Assembly: GCA_045592125.1 (NCBI GenBank)
Contig: JAZNUE010000006.1
Coordinates: 1 to 39,655 of the forward strand
DNA length: 39,655 nucleotides
Origin: HGM04593 sp045592125
GTDB lineage: Bacteria > Bacteroidota > Bacteroidia > Bacteroidales > Bacteroidaceae
Direction of reading: 5' to 3'
In this document: piece by piece, positions 33,011-39,655 of the stretch
Numbering within the stretch: the first letter of the stretch is position 1
Layout of the letters: each line of letters begins with the position of its first letter
Program-made: the position numbers and the translations under genes
The notes under the pieces: generated by a model
The model's input: the letters and a program-made list of their open reading frames with translations, nothing else
The model's database searches: none
Told to the model about the DNA's origin: nothing

Positions 33011-33892
33011 ATGATGCGAAAAAGACTTACAGGTATGGGCGTTGCGCTTGTTACGCCATTTACAAGAACCGGTGAAGTGGACTATCCTACGTTGGAAAGG
33101 CTCGTGCAGATGCACATTGATTGCGGCACCTCTTTCCTCTGCGTCCAGGGCACCACGGCCGAGACTCCTACGTTGACAATTGAGGAAAAACGAGAGATAC
33201 GAAAGCGCATCATAAAGCAGGTCGGCGGCCGCATGCCAATAATGCTCGGCATTGGCGGCAACTGCACCCGTGCTGTAGTAGAAGAGCTCCGCAACGAGGA
33301 CCTCACAGGCGTCGACGCAATCCTATCGGTAGCGCCGTACTACAACAAGCCCACCCAGGAGGGAATATACCAGCACTATAAGGCAATTTCCCAGGCAACC
33401 GACCTTCCAATATACATGTACAACGTGCCAGGCCGCACAGGAGTGAACATCCTTCCCTCAACCGTTGTGCGCGTTGCGAACGAATGTCCAAACATCGTTG
33501 GCTACAAGGCCGCTTCGGGCAACCTTGCGCAGGTTAAGGAGCTTATAGCAAAGAAACCTGCCCACTTCGATGTTTTCTCGGGCGACGACGGTCTCACGGT
33601 CGACATTATGGAAGCGGGCGGTGTAGGCGTTATCTCGGTATTCGGCAATGCCTTTCCCAAGCAGATGACCAAGCTTGTCACCGCAATGCAGGAAGGCCGT
33701 GTAGGCGACGCACGCAACATACACGTGAGGCTGAACGAGCTCTTCCAGCTCATCTTTGTCGACGGTAACCCTAGTGGCATAAAGGCCCTCATGGAAATCC
33801 TTGGCATGCTGGAGAACAACCTGCGCCTGCCGCTAGTCCCCGCTTGCGACGACACATACAGCGACCTGCAGCAGGCAATAACATTCCTTTAG
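33011..33892 (+). CDS. dapA: 4-hydroxy-tetrahydrodipicolinate synthase
   Basis: This 293-residue enzyme condenses pyruvate with aspartate semialdehyde in the lysine/diaminopimelate pathway. The Schiff-base lysine is K166 (VGYKAASGN), the proton-relay tyrosine Y137 (YNVPGRTGVN), and the threonine pair lies in QGTTAETPTL; all sit about five residues beyond the E. coli numbering. SVAPYYNKPTQEGIYQHYKA and GVISVFGNAFP are further family segments. Either of the two leading ATGs could start translation; the first (33011) is used. The TIGR02757 gene follows after 3 nt, in the same operon. No lysine riboswitch is visible in the short leader. Confidence 0.96.
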   Translation: MMRKRLTGMGVALVTPFTRTGEVDYPTLERLVQMHIDCGTSFLCVQGTTAETPTLTIEEKREIRKRIIKQVGGRMPIMLGIGGNCTRAVVEELRNEDLTGVDAILSVAPYYNKPTQEGIYQHYKAISQATDLPIYMYNVPGRTGVNILPSTVVRVANECPNIVGYKAASGNLAQVKELIAKKPAHFDVFSGDDGLTVDIMEAGGVGVISVFGNAFPKQMTKLVTAMQEGRVGDARNIHVRLNELFQLIFVDGNPSGIKALMEILGMLENNLRLPLVPACDDTYSDLQQAITFL

Positions 33893-33895
33893 CCT

Positions 33896-34672
33896 ATGGA
33901 ACGGCTCAAGGCCCTGCTCGACAGCAAGGCGCGGCAATACAACCGCCCGGAGTTCATTGCCGATGACCCCATAAGCTTCCCCCATTCGTTCACGCGCAGG
34001 GAGGATGTGGAGATTGTAGCGCTCCTTGCCTCAATCATCGCATGGGGCAACCGCAAGATGATTCTGCGTTCGGGCAACCGCATGTTCCGCGAGATAATGC
34101 AGTCGCGCCCCTATGAGTATGTCATGAGCGGCGAGTGGGAGACGCTTGACGGCCGCATGAACATACACCGCACATTCTTTGCTGACGACTTCAAGTACAT
34201 ATGCCGCGGCCTCAGGAGCATATATGCAAGGCATGGTTCCATGGAACCGCTCTTTGCCGGCTGCTCCACATGGGACGGCATTGAGAACCTTCGCCGCGAG
34301 CTCTCCGCGGCCAACGGCGGTGCGGCCACACGCCACATAAGCAATCCCATCCCCTCAAAAGGCAAGCCTGCGAGCGCTTGCAAGCGCATGCACATGATGT
34401 TGCGCTGGCTCTGCCGCAAGGACGGTATCGTGGACCTTGGCATATGGGACAGCGTGCCGCAGTCGCAGCTCATGATACCCATTGACGTGCATGTGGCCCG
34501 CACAGCGCGCGCCCTTGGTCTGGTAACCCGCAAGCAGAACGACCGGCGCACGGTAGAAGAGCTCACGGCCCGCCTGCGTGAGCTCTCGCCCGAAGACCCT
34601 GTGCGTTACGACTTTGCCCTCTTTGGCGTGGGCGAGGCCGGCGAACAGTTCATCTGCAGTCTTCTTGAATGA
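33896..34672 (+). CDS. TIGR02757 (DUF2400) family protein, unknown
   Basis: This 258-residue soluble protein belongs to a family common in Bacteroidetes and without a known activity. Recognisable parts are DDPISFPHSFTRREDVEIVA and LLASIIAWGNRKMILRSGNR near the start, RWLCRKDGIVDLGIW in the middle, and PIDVHVARTARALGL followed by PVRYDFALFGVGE at the end. The C-terminal part, with a helical start and a DVHVxR segment, is reminiscent of helix-hairpin-helix DNA glycosylases (VDTHVxR in Nth), so a DNA-repair link is possible but unproven. It begins 3 nt after dapA. No signal or membrane segment is present. Confidence 0.87.
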   Translation: MERLKALLDSKARQYNRPEFIADDPISFPHSFTRREDVEIVALLASIIAWGNRKMILRSGNRMFREIMQSRPYEYVMSGEWETLDGRMNIHRTFFADDFKYICRGLRSIYARHGSMEPLFAGCSTWDGIENLRRELSAANGGAATRHISNPIPSKGKPASACKRMHMMLRWLCRKDGIVDLGIWDSVPQSQLMIPIDVHVARTARALGLVTRKQNDRRTVEELTARLRELSPEDPVRYDFALFGVGEAGEQFICSLLE

Positions 34673-34708
34673 TTCATGATTAAATTTGCTTGCAGCATCG
34701 AGAATACG

Positions 34709-34731
34709 GTAGGGGCGGGGTCGGCCCGCCC
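34709..34731. repeat. Hairpin repeat (family R2)
   Basis: GTAGGGGCGGGGTCGGCCCG followed by CCC folds with GGGCGGG (34713-34719) against CCCGCCC (34725-34731). It is the same family as 1107-1136 and 39426-39498. It lies 37 nt after the TIGR02757 stop. Confidence 0.55.
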
Positions 34732-34751
34732 GATAATATGTAACAATGATG

Positions 34752-34803
34752 TTTAAGGGGGTGCGTATCCCTTAGTATCCTTTAGTCCCCTTAGACTCCT
34801 TAA
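34752..34803. repeat. Dispersed repeat, family R3
   Basis: TTAAGGGGGTGCG followed by TTAGTATCCTTTAGTCCCC and TTAGACTCCTTAA is the inverse of the segment at 228-268. It ends 12 nt before the maeB ATG, so it forms most of the maeB leader. Confidence 0.5.
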
Positions 34804-34815
34804 TAGAAAATAAAT

Positions 34816-37095
34816 ATGGCAAAGATTACAAAAGAAGATGCGTTGAATTATCACGCAGGGAAACGCCCCGGCAAGATTGAGGTAGTTCCCACAAAACCAT
34901 ACTTTACACAGACCGACCTTTCATTGGCCTATTCTCCAGGCGTTGCCGAGCCCTGTCTCGAAATCCATAGCGACCCGCAGAATGCCTACAAGTATACCGA
35001 CAAGGGCAACCTTGTGGCAGTAATCTCCAACGGTACGGCGGTGCTTGGCCTTGGCAACATAGGCGCCGTGGCAGGCAAGCCTGTGATGGAGGGCAAGGGC
35101 CTCCTTTTCAAGATATATGCCGGCATTGACGTGTTCGACATTGAAGTTGACGAGGAGAACCCCGAGAAGTTCATTGAGGCAGTTAAGGCAATAGCACCCA
35201 CATTCGGCGGTATAAACCTTGAGGACATAAAGGCGCCCGAGTGCTTCGAGATTGAGCGCCGTCTCAAGGAAGAGCTCGATATCCCCGTAATGCACGACGA
35301 CCAGCACGGCACGGCCATCATCTCGGCTGCCGGCCTTCTCAACGCTCTTGAGGTCAACGGCAAGGACATTGCCGATGTCAAGGTTGTTGTCAACGGTGCA
35401 GGTGCCGCGGCAATCTCATGTACCAAGCTCTACATTGCGCTTGGCGTGAGGAAGGAGAACGTGGTTATGCTTGACAGCCGTGGCGTAATAAGCACCGAAC
35501 GCACTAACCTCACTCCCGAGAAACTTGAGTTCGCCACGTCGCGCACTGGCATACACACCCTTAAGGAGGCAATTGCAGGTGCCGATGTGTTCCTTGGCCT
35601 CTCCAAGGGCAACGTCCTCACAAAGGAGATGGTGCGCTCAATGGCCAAGGACCCCATAGTGTTCGCCCTTGCCAACCCCGAACCCGAGATTACCTACGAG
35701 GATGCCATGGAGAGCCGTCCCGACGTGCTCATGAGTACCGGCCGCAGCGACTATCCCAACCAGATAAACAACGTAATTGGCTTCCCTTATATCTTCCGCG
35801 GAGCGCTTGACGTTGCAGCCACGGCAATTAACGAGGAGATGAAGCTTGCTGCCGTGCATGCCATTGCCGACCTGGCCAAGCAGCCGGTCCCCGAGGTGGT
35901 GAACAAGGTGTACAAGGTGGGCAATCTCTCCTTTGGCCGCGACTACTTTATACCAAAGCCTGTTGACCCTCGCCTGCTCGTCGAGGTCTCTACGGCCGTT
36001 GCCAAGGCCGCCATTGCCAGCGGCGTGGCGCGCAAGGCAATAACGGACTGGGAAGACTATAAGGAGCACCTGCTCGAGTTCATGGGCCGCAGCTCAAAGC
36101 TCACACAGCAAATCTATGACATGGCGCGTACCGAGACCCAGCGCGTGGTTTTTGCCGAGGGCGCCCATCCGTCAATGATGAAGGCAGCCGTGCAGGCAAA
36201 GGAGGAGGGCATATGCCAGCCAGTGCTTTTGGGCAATGACGAAATCATTGCCAAGGTGGCGGCCGAGAATGGCCTCAATCTCGAGGGCATTGAGGTCGTT
36301 AACCTTCGCCACCCTAATGAGCGCGAGCGCCGCGAGCGCTATGCGACCATCCTTGCCGGCAAGCGCCAGCGCGAGGGCTATACCTTCGAGGAGGCCAACG
36401 ACAAGATGTTCGAGCGCAACTACTTTGGCATGATGATGGTTGAGACAGGCGACGCCGACGCCTTTGTCACAGGCCTTTATACAAAGTACTCCAACACCAT
36501 CAAGGTTGCAAAGGAAGTCATTGGCATGCAGGAGGGTTTCAGCACCTTCGCCACCATGCACATCCTCAACTCAAAGAAAGGCACATACTTTGTTGCCGAC
36601 ACCCTCATAAACCGTGCTCCCGAACTTGAGACGCTGATTGACATTGCCCGCCTGGCCGAGAAGTCGGTACGTTTCTTTAACCGCGAGCCGGTAATAGCAA
36701 TGACATCATACTCCAACTTCGGCAGCGACCAGGGCGGCAGCGCCGAACGTGTACGCAAGGCCATCGCCTACCTGCACGAGAAATACCCCACATGGGATAT
36801 CGACGGCGAGATACAGGTGAACGTGGCCATGAACAGCGAGGTGCGCGACAAGAAGTACCCCTTCAGCAAGCTTTATGGCAAAGAGGTGAACACACTGGTG
36901 TTCCCCAACCTCAACTCGGCCACATCGTCCTATAAGATGCTGCAGGCCCTGAGTCCCGACGTCGAAATCATAGGCCCCATCCAGATGGGCCTGAACAAGC
37001 CAATCCACTTCATCGACTTCGAGAGCTCAGTGCAGGAAATCCTTAACGTAACAGCCGTAGCCGCTATCGACGCAATGGTGAACAAGAGAAAGTAA
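34816..37095 (+). CDS. maeB: NADP-dependent malic enzyme with C-terminal phosphotransacetylase-like domain
   Basis: This 759-residue MaeB-type enzyme converts malate to pyruvate and CO2 with NADP. The malic half (about 1-430) shows YSPGVAEPC with the catalytic tyrosine, VAGKPVMEGKGLLFKIYAGI with the catalytic lysine, the metal-binding region INLEDIKAPECFEIERRL, HDDQHGTAII, and the Rossmann loop VVVNGAGAAAISC. The second half (about 430-759) resembles phosphate acetyltransferase (VVFAEGAHPSMM, NVAMNSEVRDKKYPFSK); in studied MaeB proteins this part is regulatory. Length is exactly typical. It is preceded by repeats and followed by a hairpin, so it is a single-gene unit. It supplies NADPH and pyruvate, which would feed ferredoxin-linked fermentation and hydrogenase. 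Confidence 0.96.
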   Translation: MAKITKEDALNYHAGKRPGKIEVVPTKPYFTQTDLSLAYSPGVAEPCLEIHSDPQNAYKYTDKGNLVAVISNGTAVLGLGNIGAVAGKPVMEGKGLLFKIYAGIDVFDIEVDEENPEKFIEAVKAIAPTFGGINLEDIKAPECFEIERRLKEELDIPVMHDDQHGTAIISAAGLLNALEVNGKDIADVKVVVNGAGAAAISCTKLYIALGVRKENVVMLDSRGVISTERTNLTPEKLEFATSRTGIHTLKEAIAGADVFLGLSKGNVLTKEMVRSMAKDPIVFALANPEPEITYEDAMESRPDVLMSTGRSDYPNQINNVIGFPYIFRGALDVAATAINEEMKLAAVHAIADLAKQPVPEVVNKVYKVGNLSFGRDYFIPKPVDPRLLVEVSTAVAKAAIASGVARKAITDWEDYKEHLLEFMGRSSKLTQQIYDMARTETQRVVFAEGAHPSMMKAAVQAKEEGICQPVLLGNDEIIAKVAAENGLNLEGIEVVNLRHPNERERRERYATILAGKRQREGYTFEEANDKMFERNYFGMMMVETGDADAFVTGLYTKYSNTIKVAKEVIGMQEGFSTFATMHILNSKKGTYFVADTLINRAPELETLIDIARLAEKSVRFFNREPVIAMTSYSNFGSDQGGSAERVRKAIAYLHEKYPTWDIDGEIQVNVAMNSEVRDKKYPFSKLYGKEVNTLVFPNLNSATSSYKMLQALSPDVEIIGPIQMGLNKPIHFIDFESSVQEILNVTAVAAIDAMVNKRK

Positions 37096-37141
37096 AGGAA
37101 TGGTCTGGATTTATCCAGATTGTATACCTTATTTTAATATC

Positions 37142-37178
37142 GCGAAGTGAACCCAGGTTTGCCCAGGGTTCACTTCGC
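37142..37178 (+). terminator. Hairpin terminator candidate after maeB
   Basis: GCGAAGTGAACCC (37142-37154) pairs with GGGTTCACTTCGC (37166-37178), a perfect 13-bp stem with an 11-nt loop, 46 nt after the maeB stop. The following TTGTTCT is only weakly U-rich. Confidence 0.6.
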
Positions 37179-37209
37179 TTGTTCTGGTCGGATTGCTCTT
37201 TCCACCGGC

Positions 37210-37251
37210 AGAGTACAGAGAACAGAGTACAGAGAACAGAGAACAGAGAAC
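37210..37251. repeat. 7-bp tandem repeat (AGAGAAC/AGAGTAC)
   Basis: Six 7-bp units run AGAGTAC, AGAGAAC, AGAGTAC, AGAGAAC, AGAGAAC, AGAGAAC. It lies between the maeB terminator and the structured RNA. The rest of the 37252-37328 stretch is AT-rich with no gene. Confidence 0.8.
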
Positions 37252-37328
37252 AAAAAACAAGCAATGTCATTCTATACTTGCATGAGATTTTTGTATATAT
37301 GAGATATTGTCAATTAATATTTTTTGTT

Positions 37329-37336
37329 TAAATTTG
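37329..37336 (+). promoter_or_regulatory. -7 box for the structured RNA
   Basis: TAAATTTG matches TAnnTTTG and is preceded by a T-run ending TTTTTTG. It places the likely transcript start near 37341-37345. Confidence 0.55.
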
Positions 37337-37340
37337 CAAC

Positions 37341-37574
37341 AGTGGACCAATAGGGCCCAAGACATAGAATTAAATGCATTAGCTTTACTATCTTACTGAT
37401 GGGAGCATTTTGCTCCGGCGGGGTAAGTCCTGTCAAACTTGGCGGTTAAATCAAAGAAAGAATAGTAGCAAAGTTGATGTCTGCGCTGTAGCAGCGTGGA
37501 CAACTTGCTTATCTTTCTTTCGGGTAACGCCAAGACCTCATCAGTGGATAATGCTAGGTTGTCCACTTTTTTTT
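37341..37574 (+). ncRNA. Candidate free-standing structured RNA, about 234 nt
   Basis: An exact -7 box lies just upstream and a strong terminator ends it: GTGGATAA (37544-37551) with TTGTCCAC (37559-37566) and eight T (37567-37574). Inside are a GGAGCA/TGCTCC hairpin (37402-37416) and a long rod in which CTTGGCGGTTA (37438-37448) pairs with TAACGCCAAG (37525-37534), AAAGAAAGA (37453-37461) with TCTTTCTTT (37512-37520), AAGTTG with CAACTT, and CGCTG with CAGCG at the tip. The 5' end AGTGGACCAA can also pair with TTGTCCACT, competing with the terminator stem. No coding frame fits. It does not look like tmRNA, RNase P or SRP RNA; a 6S-like rod is possible but unproven. Confidence 0.6.
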
Positions 37575-37689
37575 ATGTATAGTTAAACAGTATTGCAATT
37601 AATTGGTTCTTTGAAATTATAGAATTGGATGAAATTAGTTATCTTTAACATGATTTAACAATTGGGGGGGTAAAAAGTAGACTTATTAT

Positions 37690-37697
37690 TACTTTTG
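37690..37697 (+). promoter_or_regulatory. -7 box for the secreted-protein gene
   Basis: TACTTTTG matches TAnnTTTG, 50 nt before the ATG at 37748 and 115 nt after the RNA terminator, so this gene is transcribed independently of the RNA. Confidence 0.55.
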
Positions 37698-37747
37698 TCA
37701 GACATCTTGTGCAGACAATTTTAAATAATAACCAAACTTTATACTTT

Positions 37748-39421
37748 ATGAGAAAATTTATTTTATTAATCGCATCGTTGTTCATAACAATTGGTGCAAT
37801 GGCGCAGACAATCGCTGATGGCGTTTACACAATTCAGGCTGATGAAAATGGTAAACGTGGTTATTTGGCTGCAAGCAGCAGTTATTCCAGACCGGTTTTG
37901 GTTGATATTGCTTGGTCTGATTATCAAAGCAATAGTTGTACTACCAATATTGTTGAAAACAGCAAATACTGGTATGTGAAGACCGTGGATGGTGTAACAT
38001 ATTTGAGTAACATCGGTAATGGTGGCTTTATATATGACAACGGTTCTGATGATATTTATTTCGGTGCTCCTTTCGGTCTTAACTTTACAGAACATACTAA
38101 CGGTGGCGTAAAATATATTCATGCAGGGTCGGGCTCTGGTGTCCGTTATTTGTCTATGGGCTGTGGTACAACTGCTCCTAATCAGGTAAAATGGGAAAAA
38201 GGTAATGGTAATGATGGCGGTTGTCTGTTGACTTTTACTGCGGTTGAGAATGGTACAACAGAATATGCATCACAAATTGCCGTTGCTGATGCGATGATTA
38301 AAACAAGTCAGAAGTATGTGTCATTCGGTGTTTATACAATAAACAATACTATCCAAACCCGTGGTACAATGGCTTACGGAACATACAATAGTACCGAGTA
38401 TTTCGGTCTTGCGGATGTTACACTCTCTGGTTATACTGATAGAGATATCGCTGTATCAGATGTTGCTAATAAGTATTGGTGTATTGCTGAGACTGAAAAC
38501 GGTATTTATATCTACAATATCGGTAAGGGCTTGTTCTTGCAGAATTATGTCGGAACAAATGCTACATGCTCCAGGAGTGTCGCTAACGGTTTCTCTTTTG
38601 AAACAAAAACAGAAAGCGGTACCGAATATACTTGTATAAAGAGCGGTGATATGTATTTGTCATTCTCTTGTGGATATTATCCTAATCAAGGTCAGGTACG
38701 TTGGCTTGCATACGAAAACAATGCTGCAGCACTTACTTTGACAAGCGTAAATGGCGGATTTGCCAATTACATGGAGAACTTAATGGCTTTGGATGCAATT
38801 ATTGACGCATACGAGAATCCTTATACTCTTAACGTTACTGATGCCGGCTATGCAACACTTTACCTTGGATATCCTGCTGCAATCCCAACAATTGAAGGCG
38901 AAGATAACGGTGTATATATTGTGAAAGAAGATGGCATTAATGAAAATTATATCCACTTGGAGCCTGTTACAGGTGTACTCCCTGCAAACACTGGTGTAAT
39001 TGTAAAGGCAAATTCCGGTGCTGAATGCGAGTTCTTATATTCTGCCGAAGCAACTGCTGATGTTACAGGCAACCTCCTTACTGGTACAACAGAAAATGCT
39101 GTTATTACAAAGGACGCAGAAAAAGAGTATTACATTCTTGCAAACGGTGAGATTGGCGTTGGTCTCTACAAACCAACTATCGGTGAGAATAAAACCCAGT
39201 TCAATAATGCTGCAAACAAGGCATATCTTGTAGTTCCTGCAGCACAAGCTGAGGGCGTTGCTTCTTACAGCTTCCGTTTCGGTGAGGGCACTACAGGAGT
39301 TGAGAAAGTAGAAATCAGAAATGAGAAACCAGAAATCTTCGACCTCACAGGCCGCAAGGTTGAGACTGTCAGCGCTCCTGGTATCTACATTGTAGGTGGC
39401 AAAAAGGTACTTGTAAAGTAA
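37748..39421 (+). CDS. Secreted surface protein with duplicated N-terminal domain and type IX secretion-like C-terminus
   Basis: This 557-residue protein starts at ATG 37748 with a signal peptide (MRKFILLIASLFITIGAMAQ). Two similar beta-rich domains follow: one opens DGVYTIQADENGKRGYL with KYWYVKTVDGVTYLSNIGNG, the other opens FGVYTINNTIQTRGTMAYG with KYWCIAETENGIYIYNIGKG. Both then reach an RWL/KWE segment near NQGQVRW or NQVKWEKG, suggesting lectin-like repeats. A third region (YTLNVTDAGYATLYLGYPA) resembles a common Prevotella surface domain. The end IFDLTGRKVETVSAPGIYIV, then GGKKVLVK, matches type A sorting tails of the type IX system. No catalytic motif was seen. Coding sequence is AT-richer than maeB, so it may be recently acquired. 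Confidence 0.88.
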   Translation: MRKFILLIASLFITIGAMAQTIADGVYTIQADENGKRGYLAASSSYSRPVLVDIAWSDYQSNSCTTNIVENSKYWYVKTVDGVTYLSNIGNGGFIYDNGSDDIYFGAPFGLNFTEHTNGGVKYIHAGSGSGVRYLSMGCGTTAPNQVKWEKGNGNDGGCLLTFTAVENGTTEYASQIAVADAMIKTSQKYVSFGVYTINNTIQTRGTMAYGTYNSTEYFGLADVTLSGYTDRDIAVSDVANKYWCIAETENGIYIYNIGKGLFLQNYVGTNATCSRSVANGFSFETKTESGTEYTCIKSGDMYLSFSCGYYPNQGQVRWLAYENNAAALTLTSVNGGFANYMENLMALDAIIDAYENPYTLNVTDAGYATLYLGYPAAIPTIEGEDNGVYIVKEDGINENYIHLEPVTGVLPANTGVIVKANSGAECEFLYSAEATADVTGNLLTGTTENAVITKDAEKEYYILANGEIGVGLYKPTIGENKTQFNNAANKAYLVVPAAQAEGVASYSFRFGEGTTGVEKVEIRNEKPEIFDLTGRKVETVSAPGIYIVGGKKVLVK

Positions 39422-39425
39422 AAAT

Positions 39426-39498
39426 GTAGGGGCGAACCGGTGTGTTCGCCCAGCAGGAATACCGCAAATGTAGGGCAGACACATCGGTCTGCCCCTAC
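39426..39498. repeat. Two R2 hairpin repeats in tandem
   Basis: GGGCGAAC (39430-39437) pairs with GTTCGCCC (39444-39451), and GTAGGGCAGAC (39470-39480) with GTCTGCCCCTAC (39487-39498). Both are R2 family and fill most of the gap after the secreted-protein gene. They could also serve as its terminator. Confidence 0.65.
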
Positions 39499-39539
39499 GG
39501 GCGCGGAAAACAATAACAAGAAAATAATTATATAAGAAT

Positions 39540-39655
39540 ATGAAAAAAACATATATTTCACCTCTTGCAGTAGAGGTAAGCGTAGAGGCAGCCAGCATGC
39601 TTGCCAACTCAATTCAGACATTCAGTGACAAAGAGGTTGATACCTCAACGGATGG
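39540..39655 (+). CDS. N-terminal part of a small MKKTY-type protein (cut by window end)
   Basis: ATG 39540 opens MKKTYISPLAVEVSVEAASM and continues through LANSIQTFSDKEVDTSTDG to the window edge (38 full codons). The start resembles the very common short Bacteroidales proteins that begin MKKxYxxP and contain a Leu-Ala/Asn-Ser segment around residue 20. Their function is not established; some workers suspect exported or peptide-precursor roles. It lies 118 nt after the type IX-tailed protein, which may be coincidental. Confidence 0.6.
   Translation, partial: MKKTYISPLAVEVSVEAASMLANSIQTFSDKEVDTSTD

Noticed and set aside
37210..37251. CRISPR array
   Set aside because: The 7-bp units are contiguous with no spacers and no cas genes are present; it is a simple tandem repeat.
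37341..37574. Riboswitch or leader for the downstream secreted-protein gene
   Set aside because: A strong terminator with eight T and a separate -7 box at 37690 separate the RNA from that gene; no known riboswitch core was recognised.

Overview
The window looks like a chromosomal piece of a Bacteroidales bacterium, most likely a gut Bacteroides/Prevotella relative. The grounds are Bacteroidetes-type promoter boxes (TAnnTTTG or TATCTTYG) before many genes, weak Shine-Dalgarno signals, a secreted protein with a type IX secretion-like C-terminus, and the purC/phoH/aroE, TIGR02757 and MaeB-type malic enzyme sets typical of that order. The species cannot be fixed from the sequence alone. I saw no rRNA, tRNA or CRISPR array.

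Layout. Positions 1-2283 hold aroE and purC (minus strand). Positions 2284-5876 hold phoH and an iron-only hydrogenase gene, hydA (minus), with hydE divergent. Positions 6067-13055 carry a TPR protein, pgk, a NUDIX hydrolase, nth, an AT-rich acyltransferase and a histidine phosphatase, all minus. Positions 13091-18074 (plus) hold an EamA transporter, hydG, a possible 44-codon gene, hydF and a LOG-family protein. HydA and all three H-cluster maturases (HydE, HydG, HydF) are therefore present, but split into two blocks about 8 kb apart.

Positions 18118-30677 are accessory. An SOS-type umuD-umuC pair is followed by two small minus-strand unknowns, an S24 phage-type repressor, a secreted unknown, a small minus-strand helical protein, a 57-bp near-perfect inverted repeat, and then a four-gene phage virion module: two small proteins, a 1601-residue giant with an HExxxH metallopeptidase-like motif, and a P22-like portal protein. 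No terminase, capsid, integrase or lysis gene is visible. It is either a decayed podovirus-like prophage or a retained portal/ejection cassette.

Positions 30809-37095 return to housekeeping: ligA, dapA with a TIGR02757 gene, and a malic enzyme fused to a phosphotransacetylase-like domain (maeB). The gap at 37096-37747 holds a hairpin, a 7-bp tandem repeat and what looks like a free-standing structured RNA of about 234 nt with its own promoter and terminator. A secreted protein with two similar N-terminal domains follows, and the window ends inside a small gene starting MKKTYISP.

Intergenic gaps are seeded with three dispersed repeat families: a 'GTCATCCTGAG...GGATCTCT' family, 'GTAGGGGC...GCCCCTAC' hairpins, and a 'TTAAGGGACTAAAGG' family. 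Functional calls come from motifs read by eye; no database search was run.
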